A program made the translations under genes and the position numbers. A model generated the notes under the pieces. The model was not told the origin of the DNA and ran no database searches. It saw only the letters and a list, made by a program, of their open reading frames with translations. From Azolla caroliniana (lineage: Eukaryota; Polypodiophyta), in assembly GCA_043228905.1 (NCBI GenBank), contig JBHGNT010000006.1:16616001-16680000 (forward strand): 64,000 bases of DNA. Reading direction: 5' to 3'. Of this stretch, positions 49,974 to 61,170 are shown one piece after another (position 1 is the stretch's first letter; each line of letters begins with the position of its first letter).

Positions 49974-49978
49974 TAACA

Positions 49979-50085
49979 CTTATAACCCTTTTGCTCTTTC
50001 GAGTAGCTGATCAAGATACATGTCTCGGCTTTGGCAAAATCCAACTTCCTCCACTTCTCCTTTGGCACACGCACATATGTGATGC
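49979..50085 (-). pseudogene. copia F integrase C-terminal fragment (right piece)
   Basis: The minus strand reads TYVRVPKEKWRKLDFAKAET, then ISYSKEQKGYKCY, the end of copia integrase. Removing E and one TAACA copy joins it to the left piece at 36,903. Confidence 0.8.
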
Positions 50086-50121
50086 TGAACCCGACGTGAA
50101 GGGCAGCAAGGGAGGACGAGG

Positions 50122-50526
50122 ATGGAAGCTTCATTGGAGGCATACGGGTACAAGAAACCGGAGGGGAGAAGTCGGCATGAGTTTGATCGATGGGTGGTGT
50201 TAGTGAAGGCCCATCGAAGCATGATGGAAGCATTCCAAGAGTTCGAGCGTCGTTTTGCTCAACTCTTGGAGCGGGATCGGAGATCGGTGGGGGGCCAATC
50301 GGAGTTGGAAGGGACTACGACGACGAAGGAAGAAGAGGCCGATGCGAAGGTCGGGTCTACGTCAGGTGAACAGCGTGATACGAAGCATGCATTACGGCCG
50401 GCGGAGGGCCAAGAAACGAGCATACATCCGGAGGAGCCACAACGAGTGACCGACAATAGCGGACCGGTTGAGCCTATGAGAGGCAAGTACGAGACGGAGG
50501 ACGAAGCGGTGAGTTGCCGAGATTGA
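50122..50526 (+). pseudogene. gag remnant of element D
   Basis: A 134-codon frame: EAYGYKKPEGRSRHEFDRWV, then AFQEFERRFAQLLERDRR, matching the gag core of B and C. An acidic, Thr/Glu-rich stretch follows. The gag N-terminus and zinc knuckle are missing. Confidence 0.7.
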
Positions 50527-50529
50527 CGG

Positions 50530-51285
50530 ATGAACGGCGTGAACGGAAGGTTGTGTCTCAGAAACCGAAGGAGGTGCGTGGAGGACAAAGGGCTACGCAC
50601 TGAGAAGAGAAAACGCGGCATCCCGGAGGACGTGCAAGGCCAAGCGGGCCAAGAGGGCGCGGGTCGAGACAAAGCGGTAACGAGAGCCACAAAGGACACC
50701 AAAGTCGGGTACATCAACACGGATGTCGGGATGGAGGTATGCTCTATCGTGAGAGAGCACCGCAAGCAAGGAAGAAACGAGGGGCGTGTAATGTGGTCAC
50801 ATAAGGACCTAAGAGCAAGTGCATATTCGGAGGATAACAATGACACATGGGTAGAGCCTACGGGAGGCAAGCGCAGAACGGAGAGAGGATGCACGCCGAG
50901 GTGCTTGGGATGAGGAGACGATTGAGCCGAAGGAGGAACACATGCGGTATGCGAGGGGCGGAATCCGGCGTGCAATCGGAGTAACCGGGAGCACATCCAG
51001 AGGACATATGCGGCGGACAAAGGAAGAGTGACCGGATTGGCAACGTTGTTCGGGAGGACCGATCGGGGAAGAAGGTGCGAGCGTTGGATATGGCGGATCA
51101 GATGGAGCCGACGGTTCGAGGACGTGCGACGGACACGATGGTTCGTGTGGAAGGCACCGGCGTGCTTGAAATGGAGAACGAAGTCAAGCAAATCCAATGA
51201 GGACATGGCAGAACCCGGTTGATCACCATTGCCAAAAATCTCACCTCTTCTCCTTTCTTGGCACATACCGGTGGATGTGCAGTTT
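50530..51285 (+). other. unrecognised internal region of element D
   Basis: A 127-codon frame (50,530-50,913) rich in Lys, Arg and Gly, then scattered short frames. Nothing in it resembles protease, RT, RNase H or integrase. Confidence 0.5.
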
Positions 51286-51297
51286 GGTGGGGGCGGA

Positions 51298-52673
51298 TGT
51301 CGTGAGGATTTTCAGCCATGGTGAGAAAACCCGAGTGGGAGGAATAAAACAAATGTGCAACATTGCACATGAACTTAGGAAAATTGTTACATAGGAATAA
51401 AAGACAAATGTAAGGAGGAAAAGTAAGATGTAAAGGTATAAAGGTGATGTGCACTTTGTAGACTAGAGGGAGGCACATGAAGTATGGGTGTAGGGAGTAG
51501 TGGGCATTGAGTATGTCGGTGAGAGGAGAGGGAGTTAAGACCCATCAATCTCACCTCCTAAAATCGAGGTCAAATATTCTCCTTTGAAAGAAAGGGGATT
51601 TGACCACTCCTTTGTAATGTGCCTCACCCCTTACTACTATAAAAGGGAGTGAGGGGTCTCTTGTGAAGGGGTTACCTATTTTGAGTGAGGAGGCTTCCAC
51701 TTTTTGGGTTTCTTTGGGTTGCCATTTGTTGGTAGACATGTCCCTCCGGATGGGAAGGGGGAAGAACAGTGCCAACGAACAAACTCGGCCGAGGCCGAAA
51801 CGGTATGAAGCCGGATGAGGAGTACCCGACTCCGGAGAGTCGGATGGTGTAGGCCCGACTGCGGAGAGCCGGATGAGGAGTACCCGACTGCGGAGAGCCG
51901 AATGGAGCCCATCAAGGCTACATTTGTAAATAGCCGAAAAGTCATATTAGTAAAATATGACTTAGGGCAAACCTTTTAGATATACGTGTGTGTTGTTGTC
52001 ATTCTTGTTGTTATTATTCCTTCTTGTTGGTGCAAGTAGAAATCAGAGCGCGTAACTGTACAGAGAGAGAGAGAGAGAGAGAGACGAGGTCGTTGCCTGC
52101 CTCTGTTGTAACCGCCGCCTGTGGCGAAGATCTGAGAGCACGAGGTCGTTGCCTCAGTGATCTCACTGTTGTATACTTCTGCATAGTGACAGTTTGCAGC
52201 TTGTGGGCTGCCGTGGTTTTTCCCCTATTTTTGGGGTTTTCCACGTATACCTCCTGTGCACCATTTCTCCTCTTTTGTGTTGCGTTTTAATTACCTGTTT
52301 TGCTGTGTATGTAAAGAATCTCGGTTGTGGCCGAGCGACGGACATAAGGAACGTCGAGTTCCCAACACCATTAGGGTTTCAGAATTCTGGGTTTTAGGAT
52401 CTTGTTTTAGGGGTTTCATTCTTCTTCTTCTTTTCCCCTATCTAGTTAGAATTTCATCTAGAGGATTTACATTCGACCTACACCGCCACGGTTGTAATTG
52501 GTGTGGTGCTTTCCATAATGTATCTTGTCTTGTTTAGATCTTATTCTCTTGAATCTTAATCTTTCTCTTCCTTCTCGGTTGAACTCCCAAGCTTCTCTCC
52601 CTCCTCTTACTCCCTAGTCCAAGACCCCTGTGGTCCCGTCCTATCCGACACGCATGCACGGATTTCCGCGACA
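51298..52673 (+). repeat. 3' LTR of element D, with nested solo LTR
   Basis: It starts TGTCGTGAGGATTTTC after a GGTGGGGGCGGA tract and ends TTCCGCGACA. Its last about 60 bp (TAGTCCAAGACCCCTGTGGT) match the ends of the A, B and C LTRs. Without the insert it is about 730 bp. Confidence 0.85.
51727..52367 (+). repeat. solo LTR of a copia element (641 bp)
   Basis: TGTTGGTAGAC...GTTCCCAACA with inverted ends, flanked by CCATT on both sides (51,722-51,726 and 52,368-52,372). The body matches the L LTR at 55,365-55,817 (for example GGTTTTTCC, GGTTTTCCACGT and CTCGGTTGTGGCC). Internal DNA was presumably lost by LTR-LTR recombination. Confidence 0.9.
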
Positions 52674-53628
52674 CCGGGGCACCCATTTTCTTTGTCAAGA
52701 AAAAGGATGGATCACTTCGTCTCGTCGTGGATTACCGTGGCTTGATAAGTTCCCCATCAGGAATAGGTATGCACTTCCCCTTATCTCGAGTACTTTAGAA
52801 CGGATTAATGGTGCAAAGTTCTTGACAAAGATCGACTTATGAGGTGCATATAACCTCATACGGATCCGACCGGGAGATGAATGGAAGACCGCTTTTCGCA
52901 CCCGATACGGGCACTTGGAGTATACGGTTATGCCATTCGGTCTCACCAATGCGCCAACAGTCTTCAAGCACATGGCAAATGATATATTCCGAGATCTCTT
53001 GGATATCTGTTTGATCATCTATTTGGATGATCTATTAGTTTATTCGAAGGCTCAAGAAGAGCATGATTCTCACGTACTATTAGTACTAAAACGACTTCAA
53101 GAACATGGACTTTATCCAAAACTGAAAAAATGTAGTTTTGAGTGCAACCAAGTGGAATTTCTAGGATATGTCATCTCCTCGGAAGGTATCTCTATGGATC
53201 CAACTAAGGTCAAAATTGTGGTAGAGTGGCAGATTCCCCATTCGTTGCGAGATGTGCAATGTTTTTTAGGTTTCACAAATTTCTACCGCAACTTTATACA
53301 AGACTACTCAAAGCTTATTTTGCCTCTCACACAGCTCACCAAGAAGGGGCAGTTGTTTGTTTGGTCTAAGGAAGTGGACACGGCTTTTGTAAGTCTTAAG
53401 AAAGCATTTACATCGGCTCCTATTCTAGTTCATGTTGATCCGAAAAAACCGTTCATCATGGAGGCAGACACGTCAGATTTCGCCCTTGGTAGCATTCTGT
53501 CAGCACAAGGCGATGATGAAAAACTACATCATATGGCTTTCCACTCGCGCAAGTTTGACGCCACCAAAATCAACTACAAGATACATGACAAGGAGCTATT
53601 GGCAATAGTGGACTCTTTTGCACAATGA
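52674..53628 (+). pseudogene. RT of element K and first RNase H start
   Basis: After frame breaks near 52,740 and 52,842, the frame 52,915-53,628 reads [20 protein letters not shown], catalytic LIIYLDDLLVYSKA, KKCSFECNQVEFLGYVISSE and the RNase H start [16 protein letters not shown]. It ends at TGA 53,626, where the second RNase H copy has a Trp (FAQWRHFLEG). Confidence 0.85.
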
Positions 53629-55310
53629 AGGCATTTTTTAGAGGGATCATCAAAGTCACCGTATTCAATTATCACAAAAACCTTGCCTATTTCCAAAATG
53701 CTCGTGTATTAAATCGACGACAAGCTCAATGGGCCCAATTCCTCACTCGTTTCGACTTCAAAATGACATATCGTCCTGGAAGGCAGATGCATTATCGTGG
53801 CACTCATATCCCGTTGATCTAGCATTCAATAATCAAAAGCAAGTCATCCTAGGACCATCACGACTACAAGCAACGTGCGTATTTTACACTCCATTGAATT
53901 CCCACATTATTGAGACCATACGTGAAGACTTGGAGATGGACGCTTTCGCTCAAGCCATTCTAGCACAAATTGATCCCTCGCGGGCAACCTGTTCACAGTC
54001 GCAACAACTAGGTACGAACTATCGACAATTCAAATGTCATGATGGATTACTATTCTTTAAGAAACTCTTGTATGATTTCGCCCTTGGTAGCATTTTATCA
54101 CAACAAGACTATGATGAAAAACTACATCCTGTGGCTTTCCACTCTCGCAAGTTTGACACCATTGAAATCAATTACGAGATACATGACAAGGAGCTATTGA
54201 CAATGATGGACTCTTTTGCACAATGGAGGCATTTTTTAGAGGGATCTTCTCATCAAGTCACTGTATTCAGTGATCACAAAAACCTTTCCTATTTCCACAA
54301 TCCTCGTGTATTAAATCGACGACAAGATCGGTGGGCCCAATTCCTCACTCGTTTCGACTTCACAATTACATATCGTTCTGGAAGGCAGCAAGGGAAGGCA
54401 GATGCATTATTGCAACGCTCGTATCTAGCACCTCGTCCCAGTAATCCAACATTCGATAATCAAAAGCAAGTCATCCTGGGACCAACACGAGTGCAAGCAA
54501 CGTGCGTTTTTGACACTCCATTGGATTCCCGCATTATCGAGACCATACGTGAAGACTTGAAGACAGACACTTTTGCTCAAGCCATTCAGTGCAAATTGAT
54601 CTCTTGTGGGAAACCTGTTCACAGTCGCAACAACCAGGTACAGACTATCGATAATTTGAATGTCATGATGGATTACTATACTTTAAGAAACTCTTGTATG
54701 ATTTCGCTCTTGGTAGCATTCTGTCACAACAAGGTGATGATGAAAAACTACATCTTGTGGCTTTCCATTCGCGCAAGTTTGACACCACGGAAATCAACTA
54801 CGAGATACATGACAAGGAGCTATTGGCAATAGTGGATTCTTTTGCACAATGAAGGCATTTTTTAGAGGGATCTTCTCATCATGTCACCGTATTTAGTGAT
54901 CACAAAAACCTTGCCTATTTCCAAAATGCTTGTGTATTAAATCGACGACAAGCTCGGTGGGCCCAATTCCTCACTTATTTTGACTTCAAAGTTACATATT
55001 GTCCTGGAAGGCAGCAAGGGAAGGCAGATGCATTATCGCGGCGCTCATATCCCGGTGATCCAGCATTCGATAATCAAAAGCAAGTCATCCTAGGACCAGC
55101 ACGACCGCAATGCAACATGCGTTTTTTACACTCCATTGGATTCCCGCATTATCGAGACCATACGTGAAGACTTGAAGACAGACGCTTTCGCTCAAGCCAG
55201 TCCAGCGCAAATTGATCACGGGCAACCTGTTCACAGTCCCAACAACGAGGTACGGACTATCGATAATTCAAATGTCATGACGGATTACTATTCTTTAAGA
55301 AACTCTTGTA
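53478..55310 (+). repeat. tandem triplication of the RNase H plus connector segment (about 600-bp units)
   Basis: The junction TTGTATGATTTCGC joins the end of one connector (CTATTCTTTAAGAAACTC) to the start of the next RNase H (GATTTCGCCCTTGGTAGCAT). Units start at about 53,478, 54,072 and 54,698. Only the last continues to TTGTATGTTCCCATTGATTC, the expected integrase start. Each unit carries SDHKNL-type and RRQxRWAQFL motifs. Confidence 0.88.
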
Positions 55311-55364
55311 TGTTCCCATTGATTCTTGTTGCCTTTGCGTAGATCAAAATTTTCATGACACATA

Positions 55365-55817
55365 TGTTGGGAATTCGATCCCTCCGGATGGTTCTGGGGC
55401 GAGCCGGATTCAGGGACATATTTGTAAGTATGTTTCTAGTGTGTCTGTCATAGCCATATTTGTAAATAATCGTAAAGTCATATCAGTATAAATATGACTT
55501 AGGGCAATCACTTTTAATATGTAGTTGTTGTTATCCTAAGCTTTGTTGTACAGAGAGAGGCAGAGAGAGCGAGATAGGAACAGAAAGTAATTTCTGTTGT
55601 AACCGCCGGTTGGCAAAGATATAGAGCTCGAGGTCATTGCCTCTGAGTCTCGCATTGTATCCTTCCTCTCATAGTGATAGTTGGAGTCTGTGGGCTCCCA
55701 TGGTTTTTCCCTATTAGGGTTTTCCACGTTAACATCTTGTGTCTGTCTTATTTCTATTTTTTGCTTTCTTCCATAGAGTGATTAAGACTCGGTTGTGGCC
55801 AAGTGCTATTCCGCACA
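55365..55817 (+). repeat. 5' LTR of copia L (453 bp)
   Basis: TGTTGGGAATTC...TTCCGCACA. TATA-like GTATAAATATGA lies at about 55,486-55,497. ACTAGTATCAAAGC right after it is a degenerate initiator-Met PBS. Confidence 0.85.
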
Positions 55818-55856
55818 AACTAGTATCAAAGCAAAGGTTCTACGTCTTGAAGAAAA

Positions 55857-57501
55857 TGGAAGAGTCATTCGGAAGCATGTTCAAGCTCACCGGCTCCAAC
55901 TACCCAATGTGGAAGTCGAAGATAAGGGACATGCTCATGGTCAAAGATCTTTGGTTGCCGATATAGTTTGGGGACAAGAAACCGGACAAGATCGATGCCA
56001 CGACGTGGGAGGTGATGCATATGAAGATGGTGGCATAACTTAGATGCTTCATCAACATGAGCTTGTACAACAACTTCAATGAAGAAAGTAAGGCTCATGT
56101 GCTCTGGGAGAAAATTGGTACCATGCTAGAGAGTAAAAACGTCGTAAATCGGGTGTCGGTATTCTGAAAGTTAGTGAGACTCCAATACCAAGATGGATCC
56201 AGCATGGCGGAGCACATGAATGCACTCCAGGGCTCATAAATCAAACAACCTCATTGGAAGTACCTCTTGCCGACAAGGTACTTGTGTTGCTCTTGCTCGG
56301 ATCGCCTCCCGGACAGTTGGGAGATGCTAGTTGTCACCTTGGGCAATGCCGGGCCGGAAGGAAAATAATTGTCCCTAGGAAGGGTAAAATCTAGCTTGCT
56401 GGATGAAGAAGCTCGTCGGAAGGACCGGGAGTCCAAAACTGATCCGAAGGCCTTGTTCACGGAAGATAACCATAACTGGGGAAGAGGCTGGAATAGGAGT
56501 CCCCAAAACCGAGACAAGTCGGGGACAAGGTCGAAGTCAAGGGGGAGGCCCAGTTGCTTTTATTGCGGAAAGTCGGGGCACTTCCAGAAGAATTGCCGAC
56601 ACATCCGGAAGTAGAAAGGAACCAAAAATGCCAACTCAAAGAAGGATCTGGACCGGAGGAGTTCGGATCGGAAAGGAACGTCGGCAATCGTGACAAGTGA
56701 AGAAGAACTGATGTTAATCACCGGGGAGAGTGAGATGCATCTTGTCAGCGACGAAACGACCAGGGTGGTCGATTCCGGAGCGTCGTTCCACCTGACTCCT
56801 GACCAGAAGTGCTTCTCATCGTACAATGTCGGAGATCACGGTTCTGTCCAGATGGGAAATAAAGGTGCATGCCGAATTGTCGGCAGAGGAGAGGTGTTGT
56901 TGATGACATCAACCGGGTGCAAGTTGTTGTTGAAGGATGTCTGACATGTTCTGGAGGTTCGATTAAACCTAACATCAACCGGTTGTCTAGATAATGAAGG
57001 CTACACGGAACGGAGTCATGAAGTTCAACAAAGGAAGCCTGATGCCTGCCTGGATATGCCGGGAGGAAGTCAACATGGCATCTGAAAATGCCGGTGAGCT
57101 GTGGCACAAGAGGTTGTGCCACATGTGCCACCTACGAAGATAACCTCATTTTGGAGGTGAAAGACGTGCATCTTGAGAAGTGCACCGATTGCTTGGCTGA
57201 CAAGCAGAACCGAACCTCTTTCCGGTTGAAACCACCATCAAGACGGAATGCACCACTAGAACTTGTGCATACCGATGTATGCCAAGTAGACACGAAGTCA
57301 CATGCCGGATCGCAGTATTTCGTGACATTAATAAACGACCATAGCCGAAAGTTGTGGGTCTCACCGCTGAACACGAAGGACCGAGTATTATCTGTCTTCA
57401 AGGAATTCCACGCGAGAGTGGAAAGGGAAACCGGCCGGAAGCTGAATGTAGTTAGAATGGACAACGGAGGAGAATACAGGGTTTACTTCAAGGAGTACTG
57501 A
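55857..57501 (+). pseudogene. gag, protease and integrase N-part of copia L
   Basis: Gag starts at 55,857 (MEESFGSMFKLTGSNYPMWK), with a stop at 55,964 and more after. Zinc knuckle CFYCGKSGHFQKNC near 56,557. Protease RVVDSGASFHLTPD has an intact D-S-G. Pre-integrase KCTDCLADKQNRTSF; integrase LVHTDVCQVDTKS and NVVRMDNGGEY carry the first two catalytic Asp residues. Confidence 0.85.
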
Positions 57502-59290
57502 CGGTCGAAAGGGGGCCAACTCAAATTCAACATGCCGAAGACAGCGGAGCTAAACAGATTGGCAAAAAGAATGAAATGAACCATACTGGAGAGAGTTCGG
57601 AGCATGCTTGCACATGCTAAGTTGTCCAAGACATTTTGGCCTAAGGCGTTGATGACGACGACCTATGTGATTAACAAATCACCCTTAGCACCCTTGGACG
57701 GAGACACGCCACAAAGAGTATGGACCGGTAAAGATGTGTCTTACCAGCATCTGAAGGTGTTCGGTTGTCTCGCTTACGTGCATGTTTAAAAGTAGAAGAG
57801 AGCAAAGTTGGATCCGAAGTCCCGCCCATGCATATTCCTTGGATACGGAGATGATGAGTTCGGATATCAAGTATGGGACTTGGACGACAAGAAGGTCTTC
57901 TAGAGTCGTGACATAGTCTTCATGGAAGACAAGACCATTGCCGAATGGGAGTCGGAAAAGAAGATCATGAACTCTGGGTCGACCAATAGAGATCAGTCAG
58001 AAGATGCAAGGATATATCCAGTTGGAAGCCAGATGCCAGCCAAAGACCATGATGAACCAGCCAGATTCGGACAAGAGATTGAACTGATCGAAGAAGAAGA
58101 AGATTTGGAGACTGGAACTGGACAAGACCCCGAATCAGATTCGGATGAAGAACAGACAGAGGAACTGGTGGATGTGAACCAAGGAAGAAGATACCCTTTG
58201 AGAGAGAGCAGGCTCCTCGGAGATTTTCGTATGCAGAGCATATGCTATTGACCCACAAGGAGGAGCCAGAAAGCTTCGAAGAAGCAAAGAAAGACACCCA
58301 CAACCCACAAGTGGTTAAGTGCCATGCAGGATGAGATGGATTCCCTACATGAGAACCACACATATGAATTGACGGAGCTGCCGAAAGGAAAGAGAGCACT
58401 CCGAAACAAGTGGGTGTACAAGCTAAAACCGGGAGACGCCGGAAATCCACCAAGGTACAAAGCCTGCATTGTGGTGAAGGGCTTCCAACATAAGAAAGGA
58501 GTGGACTTCGATGAGATCTTTTCCTTGATAGTAAAGATGACATCCATCCGGACGGTGTTGAGCATAGCAACAAGCATGGACCTCGAGGTCGAGCAATTAG
58601 ATGTCAAGACGGCGTTCCCGCATGGTGACCTCGAAGAAGAGATCTACATGCAACAACCAGAGGGATTTGTCAAGAAAGGGAAGGAGCACCTGGTATGCCG
58701 GTTGAAGAAGAGCTTATACAGACTAAAGCAAGCTCCCCGACGATGTTACCGGAAGTTCGACTCCTTCATGACTAACCAAGGATACCACAAGATGCAGGCC
58801 GACCATTTTGTATTTGTGAAGAAGTTTGATAGAGGAGACTTCCTGATACTTCTGCTATATGTGGATGACATGTTGACCGTCAGACCGGACCGAACCAAAA
58901 TCGGGAATATAAAGAAAGCCTTGAACCAGACTTTCTCAGTGAAAGATTTAAGTATGGTGTGATGGATATTGGGGATGCACATAGTCTAGGACCAGACGAA
59001 GAAGCTATTGTGGCTATCATAGGAGAAGTACGTGATGAAGGTGCTCCAATGGTTCAGCATGACGGATGTGAAGCCAGTCGGATCGACACTTTCGACAAAT
59101 TGCAAGCTATCTAGAAAACAAAGTCCGAAGACAAAGATGGAGAAGTCAGAGATGATGAAGGTACCATAATGCCTCCGCCATCGGAAGCTTGATGTACACA
59201 ACGGTGTGTACCTGGCCAGATATCGGATATGCAATCCAAGTGGTCAACCAGTTCATGAGTGTAAAGAATCGGGTGGATTCTGTGCAGCGA
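57502..59290 (+). pseudogene. integrase end, RT and RNase H start of copia L
   Basis: Broken integrase end (SKTFWPKALMTTTYVINKSP, then HLKVFGCLAYVHV), an acidic linker, and then an open RT frame 58,324-58,962: ALRNKWVYKLKPGDAGNPPR, DVKTAFPHGDLEEEIYMQQP, RLKKSLYRLKQAPRRCYRKF and catalytic ILLLYVDDMLTV. Stops resume at 58,960. The sequence is lost at the microsatellite. Confidence 0.85.
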
Positions 59291-59297
59291 AAGAATT

Positions 59298-59347
59298 GTG
59301 TGTGTGTGTGTGTGTAGAGAGAGAGAGAAAGAAAGAAAGAAAGAAAG
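59298..59347. repeat. (GT)n/(GA)n/(GAAA)n microsatellite
   Basis: GTGTGTGTGTGTGTGTG, then AGAGAGAGAGAG, then GAAAGAAAGAAAG. It marks the end of copia L homology. Confidence 0.95.
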
Positions 59348-59514
59348 GTATATTAATGTCTTCTAGAGACAAATGGTTTACAACAAAAAAATGGGATATT
59401 TACCCATTCATTGAAAGTAAAAAATAAAAATAGAAATAGAGTTTTAAGTTAAATAGTTCTAGTAAAATAACAAACATGTTCTACAATGAAAATAATGTTA
59501 TACGAGGCCTAATT

Positions 59515-60116
59515 TCATTTCCATCCAAGTCTCTCGAAGAGAAGCGGGAGGTCAAAGGGTTTCGATGTGGATGTGGCCCGTGGCCCCAATGTAAAAGGTA
59601 CCCCAACCATAGCTTCTAGTCGACGTAGCTCACGTTCCCTTATCTTCTTAATCCTTTCTACTTCGTGTTGACTTGTTTTGAAGCCCAACATCCGAGGGCG
59701 TTTGATTGTTCTTTGCATTTCGGCTTCCTCAAGAGAGAGGCCGAGTGGCGTAAGTGTATCCACATTCATCGTCTCCCCTTGTTCCTGAAAAATTACACTA
59801 GTTACAAGTTGATGAATAGGAAAAGGGTTATGGTTAACACTTTGTAATTTGTTCTCCCTATGTTGTTTTAGCTCTAAGATATACCTACCTAGTCTCTTTA
59901 CATCCGGGGTATCTAATACTTTGGAGAGGGTACTAATATGTCTTGGTATTCCACTTGTATCTCGGCATAAGTTGGGCACTTGCATGTGAAGTGATACTCA
60001 TCCTCTATCTCTATGTGGCACAACCTACATAGTTTTTCCTCTCTAGGGACTCTATTAGCCCGACCATTCTCAATCTCAAGTTGGTGAGATGATATCCTAA
60101 GTTGTTCAATGGCCAC
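59515..60116 (-). pseudogene. LINE-like C-terminal fragment with a Cys/His zinc motif
   Basis: Two overlapping minus frames. 60,116-59,913 reads EQLRISSHQLEIENGRA, then EKLCRLCHIEIEDEYHFTCK, a CX2C...HX3CXC pattern found after the reverse transcriptase in several non-LTR (LINE) elements. The second frame, 59,985-59,515, is charged and unrecognised (DVKRLGRYILELKQHRENKL). I cannot show an RT, so the LINE assignment is inferred from the motif alone. Confidence 0.45.
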
Positions 60117-60129
60117 CCTTAGTGCATTT

Positions 60130-60790
60130 GATAAGAATGTATCTAGATATCTTGGTCGTGTAATAAATGTTAGCCAGCCGGCAAGGAGTGGAGGACAATC
60201 CAGAATGTGAAAGGGCAGGAATTATCGGAAGCTGTTATTAGAATAATTAGTAATTAAGTATATTTTGAGAAGTGAACGGACGGACCGGAATCAGTATGCC
60301 GATCCGGATCCGGACCGGTTCATATCAGTGTGCCGGTTGGCACTGTTTTGTATGCAGAGCCGATGATCTATAAAAGGGTCTGGTTACATTGTAAATCACG
60401 ACGGATAATTAATAAAGCTCTATTGTCTTATCTCTGTGTATTGATTACCGTTCTATGCTATCACTTTCTATCTTACGTGTGTGTTAAGATTCATGCTATG
60501 TTTCTTAAGTAGCCGATAAAGGCTTGATCAATCGTTAGTCTAAGTTACCTCGCCGTAGCACCCTTTGGTGAAGTGTCTTCCGTAGACACCTTGTGTTAGG
60601 CTATTGTCCGGCCCTTAGGAGTAACAATAAAACCTAACTGAGAGAAGTGCAAGAAGTGTTTCTTATAGTACAACATTTTAGATGGGAGTGGCTCTCGTGG
60701 GGTGATCCATTTATATCGAGTGTAAATTTGCCATATTTCTTGGTGTATCACTTTATTACGGTCTTCATGAGATATTAGAGTTCAGCTCAC
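60130..60790 (+). other. LTR-like or promoter-like DNA, unassigned
   Basis: CTATAAAAGGG at about 60,368, AATAAAGC near 60,411 and a pyrimidine-rich stretch suggest an LTR on the plus strand, but the ends are not clear. No coding sequence recognised. Confidence 0.35.
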
Positions 60791-60794
60791 CATT

Positions 60795-61069
60795 ACAGAA
60801 AAATCAGAAAACTGTATTACAAGGAAGCAAGAATGACCAACAATTACAAAGAGAGGGAGGAGGTGCTTATATAGTCACTTTCTCTCTAAGTTCTCTCACT
60901 ATTACCGCCTCTTGGGAAAGAGGTCATGTCTTAACTACTTAAAGAATATGTGTAATAGGACATTAACTTCTATGACACACTAGTTACTATACAAGGAAGT
61001 GGGGTGTTCTCATACTTGAGTATCCTGGAGTGTGTTCCCACTCACGGCAAGTTGAGTTTGATTCTCAAC
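60795..61069 (-). repeat. 3' LTR of copia J
   Basis: Minus strand: starts TGTTGAGAATCAAACTCAAC at 61,069, matches the I LTR, and fades near 60,795. TATA-like GACTATATAAGC near 60,868-60,879. Confidence 0.8.
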
Positions 61070-61170
61070 ACGCCCCTTCAAACACAACTTTCGGTCGTCG
61101 GATTGTCGGATGGTTGGTTCGGATTGTTTTCAGCTTCGAATGGTTGGTATACTCCTACCCTGGTATACTA

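Larger units (their letters stand above)
50086..52673 (+). mobile_element. gypsy-type element D, gag remnant and 3' LTR (no 5' LTR)
   Basis: It starts abruptly within a PBS (TGAACCCGACGTGAA at 50,086-50,100, lacking the leading TGG). It holds a gag remnant, about 0.7 kb of unrecognised sequence, a PPT (51,286-51,297) and a 3' LTR that hosts a solo copia LTR. The internal length is only about 1.2 kb and no pol is present. Related to B. Confidence 0.75.
52674..55364 (+). mobile_element. Ty3/gypsy (chromovirus-like) fragment K: RT and repeated RNase H
   Basis: The left end is cut by the D LTR, the right end by the L LTR. RT begins at GAPIFFVKKKDGSLRLVVDY and is followed by three tandem RNase H segments. 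Several stops and shifts. It has no LTR of its own. Confidence 0.8.
55365..59300 (+). mobile_element. Ty1/copia element L, 3' truncated
   Basis: 5' LTR 55,365-55,817, degenerate PBS, then gag, protease, integrase, RT and the beginning of RNase H. It ends in a GT/GA microsatellite near 59,300. Gag begins with the FKLTGSNYPMWKSKIRDML type, a different copia lineage from E, F and I. Confidence 0.88.

Noticed and set aside
50259-51266. 335-codon minus-strand ORF across element D
   Set aside because: Long, but composed of Ser/Pro/Leu/Arg-rich sequence with no domain, antisense to the D gag remnant. GC-rich codon structure makes such shadows common here.
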